Positions 25,104 through 36,346 of a stretch of DNA of 60,724 nt are shown in pieces. How positions within the stretch are numbered: position 1 is the stretch's first letter; each line of letters starts with the position of its first letter. The translations under genes were made by a program, and so were the position numbers. The DNA is from Bacteroidia bacterium (lineage in GTDB: Bacteria; Bacteroidota; Bacteroidia; CAIKAF01), in contig JACVCJ010000023.1 of assembly GCA_016742095.1 (NCBI GenBank), positions 1 to 60,724 of the forward strand, in the 5' to 3' direction. The notes under the pieces are model-generated. The model had not been told where the DNA came from, made no database searches, and saw only the letters and a program-made list of their open reading frames with translations.

Positions 25104-25597
25104 GAAGACCGCTGGCCATATTCCTGCTTGTGCTCCTGCCCTTTCAGTGGACAGCGGCCCCGGCACTGGCCCGGCAGAAACAGCTTAGCTTTAAAAAGCA
25201 GTTTAAAAAATGGCTGCGCGAACACTGGCAGGAACTGCCGGCACAAACCTTTTCGGGCGATGTGCTGGAAGAACTTTCCTGGATTGAACCGCACGAATTT
25301 GAGTACCGCGGCGATATGTACGACGTGGTGAAGGAAGATACCGGCGGGGACGGCAAACGCCGCCTGGTATGCGTAAAGGACGATATGGAGAAGAAACTGA
25401 AGAAGCAGTTCCGTTCCTGTACCGGCGGCAAGGGCAAATACCCGGCCGATACGCATTTTTCGGTGTATGCGCTCAGCGACAATTTTCGTATATCTATCCG
25501 TCACAATTCCGAAGAAATATCCCCTGTACCTTATTTCCCCGTTTTTTCCCGAAAGGAGATCCGCTCTTCCTTTCATCCGCCGGAATTACGTATATAA
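25100..25597 (+). CDS. Secreted protein of unknown function in a TonB-receptor operon
   Basis: 165 residues, TTG start overlapping the rpe stop. Residues 1-24 form a signal peptide (RRPLAIFLLVLLPFQWTAA..ALA). The mature part is basic, contains FEYRGDMYDVVKED and LVCVKDDMEKKLKKQF, and ends in a Pro-rich tail. Proteins of this size with an EFxYxGxMYDVV core are often found just upstream of TonB-dependent receptors in Bacteroidota; no biochemical role is known to me. The TonB receptor follows after 60 bases. The two probably form an uptake unit, transcribed in part from the rpe promoter. Confidence 0.8.
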   Translation: MRRPLAIFLLVLLPFQWTAAPALARQKQLSFKKQFKKWLREHWQELPAQTFSGDVLEELSWIEPHEFEYRGDMYDVVKEDTGGDGKRRLVCVKDDMEKKLKKQFRSCTGGKGKYPADTHFSVYALSDNFRISIRHNSEEISPVPYFPVFSRKEIRSSFHPPELRI

Positions 25598-25657
25598 ATC
25601 GAACAAAGCCTGAACAAGGCCTACACGCAATTTTAGTATAAACATCAATTTATTCCG

Positions 25658-28069
25658 ATGAAAAAATGCCTACTCGGATGGATATGTGCATTGTGCGCCC
25701 TATCCCTTCATGCCCAATACACAAAAATACAGGTGCTCGACGCACATACGCAGGAGCCTGTGCCCCATGCACAGATCCGAATACTTACCGGGCAGGGTGT
25801 ACAGCCCGGCATAGCATATACCAATAATAAGGGAGAAGGCGAACTGCTCCCCGGCCGTTACCTGGTATATTCTTCTTTTTACCAGGCCAGTACTACGGAT
25901 ATTTCTGCCGTACTCAAAGGCGTTCAGCGGGTATACCTGTATGCCTATAACAACGGGCTCAGCCCGGTAACGGTATGGTCGGGCCGCAGTGTGAACAACC
26001 GGGATTCCCTGGCGCAGCAGATCGAGGTGATACCCGCGCGGGAAATCGCCGCAGCCTCCCAGCCCACCAGCGCCGAACTGCTTTCCCAGAGCGGTAAGGT
26101 ATTTGTACAGAAAAGTCAGCTGGGCGGCGGAAGCCCGGTTATGCGCGGCTTTGAGGCGTCGCGGGTGCTTTTTGTGATCGACGGGGTGCGGCAGAACAAT
26201 GCCATATACCGGGCCGGTCACCTGCAAAACGTACTGCGTATCGATAATTCCATACTGGAACGGGTGGAACTGATCTACGGTCCCGCTTCCACGGCCTACG
26301 GCAGCGACGCCCTGGGCGGGGTAATGCATTTCTATACGAAAAACCCTACGCTCAGTGTCGATAAAAAATTCAGTACCTCAGGCAATGCCTACCTGCGTTA
26401 CAGTACGGCCTACAACGAAAAGACCGGGCATTTCGACATTGACCTGTCCGGCAAAACATTCGGCTCACTTACTTCGGTCACTTTTTCACATTTCGGCGAC
26501 CTGAGACAGGGCAATATTACGCCCAAGAACAGTCCGCGCTACTGGGACCGTACCTTTACCGTAAAACGCATCAACGGACAGGACAGCGCCGTGGCCAATC
26601 CCAATACCAACCGGCAGACGGGCAGCGGCTATTACCAGTATGACCTGATGCAGAAATTCCTGTTCCTGAGCAATAAGGCCAATCACGTAGTGAACCTGCA
26701 ATTCTCGAACAGCAGCAATGTAAACCGTTACGACCGCCTTACCGAAACCGATGCCAGCGGTACGCCCCGTTTCGGTGAGTGGTATTACGGCCCCGAGCAA
26801 CGCCTGCTGGCTTCGTACAAGGTGGTGCTGAACCACCATAAAAAAGCGTACGATTATGCCACTATTACCGCCGCTTACCAGAACATCAGGGAGAGCCGGC
26901 ATTCCCGCAATTTCCAGGCGCCCAACCGCACATCGCGCTACGAGCAGCTGCACATCGGTACGGTGAACGGCGATTTTGTAAAACGACACGGCAATCACCA
27001 CATCAGTTATGGTTTTGAGGTCGCTTACAACCGCGTGCTGTCTACGGCCGAACGCATCAACGTAAATACCGGTGCCGTTTCAGCGGCATCTACCCGTTAC
27101 CCCGACGGAGGTTCTCATTATTACAGCGCCGCTCTGTATGCCATGCATACCTGGAACATTTCGCGCAAACTGGTACTGAACGACGGTATTCGTATCAATT
27201 ACGCAGGTATCCGAAGCCTGTTCCGCGATACGGTCTTCTTCCCTTTCCTGCAGGGCACCACCACACAGAACAATATTGCCCCCACGGCCATGGTCGGACT
27301 CAATTACATGCCCGAAAGCAGCTGGAAACTCCGCGCCCTGGCCTCTACCGGCTTCCGGGCACCCAATGTGGACGACCTGGGACGCGTGTTCGACAGCAAC
27401 CTGGGCGAGATCGTGATCATTCCCAATAAAAATATACAACCGGAATACACGATCAATATGGACCTGGGTATTTCTAAAAGAGTCAATGCCCATTTCCTCA
27501 TAGAACTGAACGGATTTTTCACCTATATGCTGAATGCCGTGCAGCTGCGACCTTACAGCGTAAACGGGCAGGACAGCCTGGAATACGACGGTACCGTATC
27601 GCGCATCTGGGCCAACCAGAATACCGGCAAAGCCTTTATCACCGGCCTCAACCTGAATATGGAAGCCCGTTTCAACGGAAATTTCAGTATGCAGCAGACC
27701 TTTACGTATACCTATGGACGGGTGATCGATTCGGTACTGGTGCCTATGGACCATATTGCACCGTTCTTCGGCCGCACTTCTCTTATTTATGAAGGAAAAA
27801 AATGGCGTGCCGAGGCCTATGCCCTGTACCAGGGAGCCAAAGCCCTGCGCGATTACAGCGCCAGTGGCGAAGACAACCTCCAATATGCCACGCCCGAGGG
27901 CATGCCTGGCTGGTACACCCTGAACCTGCGCGCCAGTTACTCGCCCGTACCGCAGTTCCAGGTGCAGATGGCCTGCGAAAACCTGCTGGACCGACGTTAC
28001 CGTACCTTTGCCTCCGGCATCAGTTCGCCGGGACGTAATTTCAGCGTTACACTGCGGGCCCGCTGGTAA
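25658..28069 (+). CDS. TonB-dependent receptor, heme/siderophore-type
   Basis: 803 residues. Signal peptide 1-19 (..ALSLHA, Q). A carboxypeptidase-regulatory-like Ig domain covers about 20-105. The plug lies at about 125-240 and includes SPVMRGFEASRVLFVIDGVR, then YGSDALGGVMHFYT. A 22-strand barrel ends in the expected C-terminal aromatic residue (SVTLRARW). The plug pattern is that of hemoglobin/transferrin/lactoferrin-type receptors (HmuR group), so heme or an iron complex is a plausible substrate, but this is not certain. It is energised by the TonB-ExbBD complex. A bidirectional terminator separates it from eno. Confidence 0.88.
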   Translation: MKKCLLGWICALCALSLHAQYTKIQVLDAHTQEPVPHAQIRILTGQGVQPGIAYTNNKGEGELLPGRYLVYSSFYQASTTDISAVLKGVQRVYLYAYNNGLSPVTVWSGRSVNNRDSLAQQIEVIPAREIAAASQPTSAELLSQSGKVFVQKSQLGGGSPVMRGFEASRVLFVIDGVRQNNAIYRAGHLQNVLRIDNSILERVELIYGPASTAYGSDALGGVMHFYTKNPTLSVDKKFSTSGNAYLRYSTAYNEKTGHFDIDLSGKTFGSLTSVTFSHFGDLRQGNITPKNSPRYWDRTFTVKRINGQDSAVANPNTNRQTGSGYYQYDLMQKFLFLSNKANHVVNLQFSNSSNVNRYDRLTETDASGTPRFGEWYYGPEQRLLASYKVVLNHHKKAYDYATITAAYQNIRESRHSRNFQAPNRTSRYEQLHIGTVNGDFVKRHGNHHISYGFEVAYNRVLSTAERINVNTGAVSAASTRYPDGGSHYYSAALYAMHTWNISRKLVLNDGIRINYAGIRSLFRDTVFFPFLQGTTTQNNIAPTAMVGLNYMPESSWKLRALASTGFRAPNVDDLGRVFDSNLGEIVIIPNKNIQPEYTINMDLGISKRVNAHFLIELNGFFTYMLNAVQLRPYSVNGQDSLEYDGTVSRIWANQNTGKAFITGLNLNMEARFNGNFSMQQTFTYTYGRVIDSVLVPMDHIAPFFGRTSLIYEGKKWRAEAYALYQGAKALRDYSASGEDNLQYATPEGMPGWYTLNLRASYSPVPQFQVQMACENLLDRRYRTFASGISSPGRNFSVTLRARW

Positions 28070-28077
28070 GATATATG

Positions 28078-28111
28078 CAAAAAAAAGAGGTTGTCCGTAG
28101 CTGACAACCTC
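28078..28111 (-). terminator. Terminator of eno (probably bidirectional)
   Basis: GAGGTTGTC (28087-28095) pairs with GACAACCTC (28103-28111). On the minus strand it is followed by eight T; on the plus strand by CTATTTT, so it may also stop the TonB-receptor transcript. Confidence 0.85.
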
Positions 28112-28132
28112 CTATTTTAGACAAGTTCCCGA

Positions 28133-29472
<1,340 letters not shown>

Positions 29473-29613
29473 ACCGGGGCGGGAGTTTTGCATACTTCGC
29501 TCTAATTTTTCAACAAAACGGTCCAAAGCTGTTATGCCTGCATTATTTTAGGGAAAGCCCCTGTACTATTCCGGAGTTTTTTGTATATTTCAATTTCCTA
29601 AATGCCTATACCT

Positions 29614-32600
29614 ATGAGATATTTTTACGCCTTATGTATCTCCCTCTTCGCGATCACCGGTACACATGCACAACTTTCGTTCCAGGAAAATGCCTTCCAG
29701 GACGATTTTAATGCGGCCTATGCCCTGTACCCCGCCATACCGAGGGGTTTCCTGGAGGCGTATTCCTATCATAATACGCGCATCACCCGTCTGCAGCCCG
29801 ATCAGGACCATGAATCCTGCAGCGGTATGCCGGCCTATTGCGGTGTAATGGGGCTGATCCTGAATGGCAAAAATTACTTCCACAATAACCTGCTGTATAT
29901 AGCTTCGCTGAGAAAGAGCGATCCGCAGCTGCTACTGAGATCGCCCGCGGAAGAGATACGTCACTTTGCCCATGCCTATAACCACATACTTTCCCAGGAA
30001 GGCAAACTGCAGGCCACCCCCGCCGAAAAACTGCCCCTGATGCTGGCCCTCTGCGAAATTCCGCAGGACGGAAAGCCGGGGAATGTATATGCCCGGGAAG
30101 CCATGTTGTTTGAATGGATAAAATTCCTGCGTCATAAAACGGCCGCCACCACGTACGGCTTTAGTATATATGCCTTTACGGCCGAAGAGCTGCTGGGCGC
30201 CAACAGCGTTATTCACAACAGTCCGCAGGTCTTCTTTAATGATAACCAGGTCTGGAATGCCGACGGCAATGTACTGGACATTACAAAATCCACCGATTAT
30301 GCACCGGCCATCTGGTCGCCCATACCTACCTGCAACTACAGTTCGCGCAGCGGTACGGCCATCAGCGCGGTGACCATACACACCGTGCAGGGTTCCTATG
30401 CAGGGTGCATTTCCTGGTTCAACAACTGCAGCGCCGGGGTGAGTGCACATTATGTACTGCGCAGCTCCGACGGGCAGGTGACGCAGATGGTGGCCGAAAG
30501 CAGCAAAGCCTGGCACGTGGGCACCGAAAACCCGTATACCATCGGGCTGGAACACGAGGGCTACATCAATAACGCCGCCTGGTACACCACGGCTATGTAC
30601 CAGAGTTCGGCCAACCTGGTAAAGGATATTGTGGCCAGCGGTTACGGCATCAACGCCCTGCGCACGTCCTGGTTTCCCTGGGCGCCCAGCACCAATTACA
30701 ATGCGGCCAGCCGTCCCGGCAGCTGTGTAAAGATCAAGGGACACCAGCATTTCCCGAACCAGACACATACCGATCCCGGCCCCAACTGGAACTGGGATTA
30801 TTATTTTAAGCTGATCCACCCTACGCCTGCGGCTACCGTATACACGGCGGCTTCGGGCAGTTTTACCGACAGCGGCGGTTCCGGCGGCAATTACAGCAAT
30901 GACCAGCGGGCCGTTTACCGCATTTCACCGGCCGGGGCCAGTACGGTTACCGTAACGTTCTCGGCATTCAACCTGGAAAACACCTGGGATTACCTGTATG
31001 TATACGATGGCAGCACGGTATTTTCACCGCTGATCGGCGTGTACACGGGCACGGCAAGTCCGGGTACGCTGGTAGCCACATCGGGCAGTATGACCTTTGA
31101 GTTCCGCAGCGATTGCGCCACCACCGCCGCCGGCTGGGTAGCTTCCTGGAGCAGCAGTTCGGGCGGCAGCCTCACCGACGCCGTAAACCCGGTTACACAG
31201 ATACAGGCCGGTTCTCTCTGGCGTTCTGCCGATTTCCAGGCACAGGTGAGCGATTCGGACTCGGGCAGCGGCATTGCCTCGGCCTTTTACCGGGTTAGCT
31301 ACCGCGATGCCAATGGCATGCAGGCCAACCGACAGAAGGGATTCCTGTTCGACGATTTTGATACCACCTATACTTTCGGCGGCTGGACGGGCTATACAGG
31401 CACCTGGGGTTCTACCGGCTCGTCTGTAAAGCAGTTCGATGAATCGCAGTCGAACACCAACCTGGGCATATCGCTTGATCAGAACAACCATAACGCATAC
31501 CTGTACGAGTTCAATGCGGCCATCGGAGGCAGCGGCAGCAATATCCGGGCCGGGTTCCATTTTATGTGCGATTCGGTACAGAAGACCAACCGCGGTAATT
31601 CCTATTTTATATGGATACGTCCGTCTACCGGCAAACTGGAATTTTACAAAGTAAACAACGATGTATTTTCCCTGGTGGCGGATACGGCCATGAACACGGT
31701 AACCGACCAGTCGTACAACTACAAGGTACAATACGATAAAACCACGGGCCGCATACAGGTGTGGCGCGACAATATTTTTGCCGGCAGCTGGACGGATCCC
31801 AGTCCGCTGCAAACGGGCAACGGCGTTTCGTTCCGCAGCGGCAATGCCACGTTGGACGTGAGCCAGGTACAGACCTTGGTACAGCGCACACCCAATACAC
31901 CCCTGCAGATCAGTGTGGGCAACGGCGGAGACATCCCCGTGCAGAACCTGAGTCCGGCAGAAGCGGCGGGAGAACTGACCACCCTGCTTACAGACCTGGC
32001 CGGTAATATTTCCATGCCCGCCTGGGCAGAAGTGAACGTAGACTGGACACCGCCGTCGGATGCCACGGATATCAGTGACCTGTATACGCCCGATGCAGAT
32101 ACCGTTCTTGTACAGCCTCTGCAGCTGGCAGGCAACTGGACGGCAGCTACGGACCCGCATTCCGGAATTGCCCGCTATTACTATGCGGTGGGCACGACGC
32201 CCGGCGGAAACGACGTGCTGGACTGGACGGACAACTGGTCGCTGAACGCCTTTGCCCAGAACCACAATGTACAGCCCTACCAGTGGTATTATCTTTCCGT
32301 TTATGCAGAGAACGCGGCAGGCCTGGTTTCCGGAACGGCTACGAGCAACGGCTTTATATGGATCAACAACTTCTCGCTGAAACAGGACGACAAATTGCCG
32401 TTTACCGTATATCCCAATCCTACGGGCAACGGTACGCTGTATTTCCAGTGGAATGCCTATGCCGATAGTCCGAAAGACCTGGGTATACTGGACATGAACG
32501 GCCGCACGGTGTGGCAGGTCCGCAATTTCCAGGGAGCACAGCTGGATATGCCGGCATCGCTTGCAAACGGCATGTATATACTACGTTTACAGACAGATGG

Positions 32601-32637
32601 AAAGCTGTACTTTGCCCGGGTGGAACTGGCGCGTTAA
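29614..32637 (+). CDS. Secreted amidase with CUB domain and T9SS sorting signal
   Basis: 1007 residues from ATG 29614 (an ATG 12 bases earlier is in frame). Signal peptide MRYFYALCISLFAITGTHA, Q. A helical region (about 25-225) precedes an N-acetylmuramoyl-L-alanine amidase (Amidase_2) domain at about 245-405 with AVTIHTVQG (His256), GLEHEG (313-315) and KGHQHFPNQTHTDPGPNW (His377, His385, Asp387). A CUB-like domain follows (about 410-525), then Ig/lectin-like modules. The C-terminal ~75 residues are a type A T9SS sorting domain (FTVYPNPTGNGTLYFQW, NGMYILRLQT). It should be secreted or surface-bound and cut peptidoglycan, probably of other cells or cell debris; the target is inferred. Confidence 0.88.
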   Translation: MRYFYALCISLFAITGTHAQLSFQENAFQDDFNAAYALYPAIPRGFLEAYSYHNTRITRLQPDQDHESCSGMPAYCGVMGLILNGKNYFHNNLLYIASLRKSDPQLLLRSPAEEIRHFAHAYNHILSQEGKLQATPAEKLPLMLALCEIPQDGKPGNVYAREAMLFEWIKFLRHKTAATTYGFSIYAFTAEELLGANSVIHNSPQVFFNDNQVWNADGNVLDITKSTDYAPAIWSPIPTCNYSSRSGTAISAVTIHTVQGSYAGCISWFNNCSAGVSAHYVLRSSDGQVTQMVAESSKAWHVGTENPYTIGLEHEGYINNAAWYTTAMYQSSANLVKDIVASGYGINALRTSWFPWAPSTNYNAASRPGSCVKIKGHQHFPNQTHTDPGPNWNWDYYFKLIHPTPAATVYTAASGSFTDSGGSGGNYSNDQRAVYRISPAGASTVTVTFSAFNLENTWDYLYVYDGSTVFSPLIGVYTGTASPGTLVATSGSMTFEFRSDCATTAAGWVASWSSSSGGSLTDAVNPVTQIQAGSLWRSADFQAQVSDSDSGSGIASAFYRVSYRDANGMQANRQKGFLFDDFDTTYTFGGWTGYTGTWGSTGSSVKQFDESQSNTNLGISLDQNNHNAYLYEFNAAIGGSGSNIRAGFHFMCDSVQKTNRGNSYFIWIRPSTGKLEFYKVNNDVFSLVADTAMNTVTDQSYNYKVQYDKTTGRIQVWRDNIFAGSWTDPSPLQTGNGVSFRSGNATLDVSQVQTLVQRTPNTPLQISVGNGGDIPVQNLSPAEAAGELTTLLTDLAGNISMPAWAEVNVDWTPPSDATDISDLYTPDADTVLVQPLQLAGNWTAATDPHSGIARYYYAVGTTPGGNDVLDWTDNWSLNAFAQNHNVQPYQWYYLSVYAENAAGLVSGTATSNGFIWINNFSLKQDDKLPFTVYPNPTGNGTLYFQWNAYADSPKDLGILDMNGRTVWQVRNFQGAQLDMPASLANGMYILRLQTDGKLYFARVELAR

Positions 32638-32718
32638 AGACGGGTCAGGGAGAGGTCCGACAACAAAAAATTAACATTTTCAGGGCGGCAGACCCGGGGC
32701 CTTGCATTACAAATAGCG

Positions 32719-32726
32719 TAGCTTTG
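32719..32726 (+). promoter_or_regulatory. -7 box of bshA
   Basis: TAGCTTTG nine bases before the ATG at 32736, leaving a leader of only 2-5 bases. No -33 match at normal spacing. Confidence 0.6.
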
Positions 32727-32735
32727 TACCCGTCT

Positions 32736-33875
32736 ATGAGAATAGGAATCATATTATACCCGACCTTCGGAGGCAGCGGTGTCGTTGCTACCGAAATAGG
32801 CCATGAACTGGCCAAACGGGGGCACCAGGTCCACTTTATTTCGTATAAACGTCCGGCGCGGCTCGAGTATTTTGCCGCGAACATACAGTTTCACCAGGTA
32901 AATGTGGCCGACTATCCCCTGTTTGAATTTGCTCCCTACGAAACGGCACTCACCGGCCGCATCACCGATGTGGCGCTGAAGTACAACCTGGACCTCATTC
33001 ACGCGCACTATGCCATACCGCACGCTTCGGCCGCGCTTATGGCCCGCGAGATACTAAAGACCAAGGGCCGTTACGTTCCCATCATCACTACCCTGCACGG
33101 TACCGATATAACCATGGTGGGCCGCGATGCCGCCCTGGAGCCTTCGGTCACCTATGCCATCAACAGCAGCGACGCGGTCACGGCCGTTTCCAGATCGCTG
33201 AAGAACGATACCCTGCGCAATTTCCAGATCACGCGGGAAATACAGGTCATCTACAACTTCATCGATCCCTCGCTCTACGGCACACCTTCGCCCGACTGCC
33301 TCAAGAACCAGGTGGCGCCCAACGGCGAAAAGGTGGTGGTGCATGTGTCCAACTTCCGCAAGGTAAAGCGCATTCCGGATGTGATCGACATTTTTGCCCG
33401 TATACGAAATTCCATGCCTGCCAAGCTGATCATGGGCGGCGACGGCCCCGAACGTACCGATGCCGAACGCAAGGTACTGGAAATGGGCCTCGAGAACGAC
33501 GTTACCTTCCTGGGCAGTATCAAGAACAGCTCCGACGTACTGGCCTGTGCCGATCTGCTGCTGCTGCCTTCTGAAACGGAAAGCTTCGGGGTATCGGCCC
33601 TGGAAGCCATGGTAAGCGGGGTGCCCGTAGTGGCGTCGAACGCCGGCGGTATGCCCGAAGTACAGGAGAACGGCGTTACCGGTTACATGTGCGACGTAGG
33701 CGATATCGAAAGTATGGCCGAAAAAGCCGTATACATCCTGAGCGATGCCGCCCGCCTGGAACGCTTCCGGGAAGGCGCCCGCATGAAGGCCACCGAATTC
33801 AGCACCGAAAAGATCATCAGCCAGTACGAAGAACTGTACCAGCAGGTACTCGACACGGCAAGGGCTGTCGTATAA
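32736..33875 (+). CDS. bshA: N-acetyl-alpha-D-glucosaminyl L-malate synthase BshA
   Basis: 379 residues, a GT4 glycosyltransferase that joins GlcNAc to L-malate in the first step of bacillithiol synthesis. Signatures: MRIGIILYPTFGGSGVVATE, HAHYAIPHASAALMAREIL, TTLHGTDITMVGRD, and the donor site LLPSETESFGVSALEAMVSG. The start follows the -7 box and family length; the longer open frame upstream overlaps the amidase gene and is not translated. bshB and bshC are not in the window. Bacillithiol is known from several Bacteroidota. Confidence 0.94.
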   Translation: MRIGIILYPTFGGSGVVATEIGHELAKRGHQVHFISYKRPARLEYFAANIQFHQVNVADYPLFEFAPYETALTGRITDVALKYNLDLIHAHYAIPHASAALMAREILKTKGRYVPIITTLHGTDITMVGRDAALEPSVTYAINSSDAVTAVSRSLKNDTLRNFQITREIQVIYNFIDPSLYGTPSPDCLKNQVAPNGEKVVVHVSNFRKVKRIPDVIDIFARIRNSMPAKLIMGGDGPERTDAERKVLEMGLENDVTFLGSIKNSSDVLACADLLLLPSETESFGVSALEAMVSGVPVVASNAGGMPEVQENGVTGYMCDVGDIESMAEKAVYILSDAARLERFREGARMKATEFSTEKIISQYEELYQQVLDTARAVV

Positions 33876-33899
33876 AGCGAAACATACAACAACATTTCC

Positions 33900-33932
33900 A
33901 AAGGGAAAAGCTTCGGTTTTTCCCTTTTTTTT
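33900..33932 (+). terminator. Terminator of bshA
   Basis: AAAGGGAAAA and TTTTTCCCTTT form a stem around GCTTCGG, followed by T. Confidence 0.85.
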
Positions 33933-34046
33933 GGGGATAACACAACTATTTTCCTCCCCAGACACCGGGTATAAAATCCGTTCAGCCGGGACCCGGTAGC
34001 GGCGTATGCACTGTTCCGCTGTATAAATTTGTATACAAAAACGCAT

Positions 34047-34075
34047 AAAAAATGCCGGATACTGTATATCCGGCA
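34047..34075 (-). terminator. Terminator of the DEAD-box helicase gene
   Basis: TGCCGGATA (34053-34061) pairs with TATCCGGCA (34067-34075) and is followed on the minus strand by six T. Confidence 0.85.
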
Positions 34076-34104
34076 CTTTTCCTTATCAGAATTACGTATA
34101 TGTC

Positions 34105-35472
34105 TTACACTCCCGGCTGGGCTGTTTTATTCTTATTCCGGCGTTTTTTATTCTTATTCTTTTTCCATACCGAAGTACCGGCTACAGAACCCTGCGGGGC
34201 CTGCGCCTGAGGTTTGGGAGTTGCCGGAGTGCCGCCCGATCTTGGTCTGGCAGAGGCTGTATTCCGGTTGCCGCCACGCTGCTGGCGTCCGCCACCGCGA
34301 CCCTTTTGCTCTTTGGGCTGGGCCTTGGGTATGATATGATAGTCCGGCAGGGCAAAAGCATGATCTTCTACCACGGGGATCTTAATACCGGTGAGTTTCT
34401 CAATATCACGCAGGTTGATGCGGTCTTCCTCTTCGCAGAAGGCAATAGCGATACCGCTGGCTCCGGCGCGGCCTGTACGACCGATACGGTGTACATAGGT
34501 TTCGGGCACGTCGGGCAGATCGTAATTGATCACATGGGTAAGATCGTCCACGTCGATGCCGCGGGCGGCAATATCCGTAGCTACCAGCACCTGCAGTTTA
34601 TGCGCCTTGAAATCATTCAGGGCACGCTGACGGGCGTTCTGTGATTTGTTACCGTGAATGGCGGCCGCTCCGAACTTGAACTTGGCCAGCTCTTTTACAA
34701 TACGGTCAGCGCCGTGTTTGGTGCGCGAAAATACAAGCACGCGTGCAATATTATCTTCCTGTAACAATTTTACCATCAGCCATTTTTTATCGCTTTTGGA
34801 AACGTGGTATACCGATTGTGTAATGGTTTCGGCGGTAGATGATACCGGCGTTACCTCTACTTTCACGGGATCTTTCAGGATACCGTTGGCCAGGGCGGCA
34901 ATTTCCGGCGGCATGGTGGCCGAGAAGAAGAGCGTCTGGCGTTTGGCGGGGATACGTGCGATCACTTTCTTTACGTCGTTGATGAAACCCATGTCCAGCA
35001 TGCGGTCGGCTTCATCGAGCACGAATACTTCCAGCTGGTCCAGTTTTATAAAACCCTGGTTCATAAGGTCGAGCAGGCGGCCCGGCGTAGCAATGAGGAT
35101 ATCGGTACCGTTGCGCAGACCGTTCACCTGGCTGCCCTGGGGCACACCGCCGAAGATCACCAGGCTTTTCTGCCGGGTATGACGGCCGTAGGCCTTAAAG
35201 CTGTCCTCGATCTGGATGGCCAGTTCACGCGTGGGCGTAAGGATCAGGGCCCGGATGGCTTTGCGCTCGCTGCGGTTGTTGTAAAAATGCTGCAGGATGG
35301 GGATAGCGAATGCCGCCGTTTTACCCGTTCCCGTCTGGGCACAGCCCAGGAGGTCGCGCCCCTGCAGAGCAACGGGAATAGCCTGTTGCTGTATAGGCGT
35401 AGGTGTGGTATAGCCTTCTTCGTGCAAGGCTTTCAGAATGGGCTCCACAAGCCCCAGTTGATCAAAATTCAA
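34105..35472 (-). CDS. DEAD-box ATP-dependent RNA helicase (RhlE-like)
   Basis: 455 residues. Complete motif set: Q motif TPIQQQAIP, motif I AQTGTGKT, Ia PTRELA, Ib [40 protein letters not shown] and [10 protein letters not shown]. The last ~75 residues are a Gly/Arg/Lys-rich tail ([14 protein letters not shown], then a Lys/Asn-rich end) for RNA binding. It unwinds RNA duplexes, typically in ribosome assembly or cold adaptation. The start is TTG at 35472: family members begin with a short helix [15 protein letters not shown] and no ATG is available in frame. Its promoter lies about 150 bases upstream, so the mRNA has a long leader, as many cold-inducible helicase genes do. Confidence 0.93.
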   Translation of the reverse strand: MNFDQLGLVEPILKALHEEGYTTPTPIQQQAIPVALQGRDLLGCAQTGTGKTAAFAIPILQHFYNNRSERKAIRALILTPTRELAIQIEDSFKAYGRHTRQKSLVIFGGVPQGSQVNGLRNGTDILIATPGRLLDLMNQGFIKLDQLEVFVLDEADRMLDMGFINDVKKVIARIPAKRQTLFFSATMPPEIAALANGILKDPVKVEVTPVSSTAETITQSVYHVSKSDKKWLMVKLLQEDNIARVLVFSRTKHGADRIVKELAKFKFGAAAIHGNKSQNARQRALNDFKAHKLQVLVATDIAARGIDVDDLTHVINYDLPDVPETYVHRIGRTGRAGASGIAIAFCEEEDRINLRDIEKLTGIKIPVVEDHAFALPDYHIIPKAQPKEQKGRGGGRQQRGGNRNTASARPRSGGTPATPKPQAQAPQGSVAGTSVWKKNKNKKRRNKNKTAQPGV

Positions 35473-35624
35473 GATATAAATCTATGTTTAATAATGCTGT
35501 CACCCAAGCGGAATAAGGAAAGTGACAGACAAACACCCTTACTGTCTTATGACCGGATGTACTTTACTATTGTACGTAGTAGAGAAAAAACCAAGTCAGC
35601 TAAGAGCCGCTGTTTAAATTGCTG

Positions 35625-35654
35625 CAAAGGTAATACTTTTTCAGCAGAAACAAA
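35625..35654 (-). promoter_or_regulatory. Promoter of the DEAD-box helicase gene
   Basis: On the minus strand TTTG (35654-35651), 18 bases, TACCTTTG (35632-35625). It predicts a leader of about 145 bases containing a TGTCAC/GTGACA hairpin. Confidence 0.75.
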
Positions 35655-35685
35655 AACAGCTGCAACAGCGGCCTCCAAAACGTCC

Positions 35686-36261
35686 TCATTCTTCCATCCA
35701 TCGGGTCTCCTGTTCAAGCTGTTTTCGTGCTACCGTATCTTCCGGGTTTTCCATTACATTCTTTACAGCCTTTATATACCCGGGATGTTCCCTGTAAAAA
35801 AGTTCCAGGCTAAAGGTCCGGGGCAGAGAAAACAGGATGATAGCAGCCGTTGTATACAAAAAGGTTCGTACGAAGAGGGAAGCAAACAGCGGGTCTCTTT
35901 TTTTACGATACAGGAACAGGGCACTTATTCCGCAGAGCAGCATGCAGGCGATACCCAGGAGTACAAAAAATCCGGAAAAAGGTAAACGCAGCGAATCACA
36001 AAGTACAGCCACTATCCACAGCGCTATGGCAAAGCCTGTAAGGGTCGGCAAAGCCCGGGGATTATCGCTTTCTTTCCGGAGTGGATAACCGAAACGAAAA
36101 ACGCCCAGTGTTATATAAAAAACAGCCCATACCGACATCAGCATAAAAAAGAGTATATTCTCAAACGGCACATGGTATGCGGCCTTCAGCAGGCTGAAAG
36201 ACAAAATAAAGACAGTCAGGATAGCTTCGGCCAGGCGTGTTCTTCTTTCAGCGTTTCTCAT
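35686..36261 (-). CDS. Integral membrane protein of unknown function
   Basis: 191 residues from ATG 36261; a frame open to 36345 would add 28 residues of uncertain value. Four to five hydrophobic segments (ILTVFILSFSLLKAAY, ILFFMLMSVWAVFYITLGVF, GFAIALWIVAVLC, GFFVLLGIACMLLCGISALF, TFLYTTAAIILFSL) are followed by a charged cytoplasmic or periplasmic tail of about 40 residues. No family recognised. It lies between the helicase promoter and the ScfR-type regulator, same strand. Confidence 0.65.
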   Translation of the reverse strand: MRNAERRTRLAEAILTVFILSFSLLKAAYHVPFENILFFMLMSVWAVFYITLGVFRFGYPLRKESDNPRALPTLTGFAIALWIVAVLCDSLRLPFSGFFVLLGIACMLLCGISALFLYRKKRDPLFASLFVRTFLYTTAAIILFSLPRTFSLELFYREHPGYIKAVKNVMENPEDTVARKQLEQETRWMEE

Positions 36262-36346
36262 GTATTCAGCTGTGGGCTTTTCTTGCAGGAATTTTATGGA
36301 GGTATAAAAACACGCTAAAAATACACTTTTTCTGAAAATAAACACT

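Noticed and set aside
32511-32735. N-terminal extension of BshA
   Set aside because: It overlaps the amidase gene and precedes the promoter; BshA proteins begin at the ATG at 32736.
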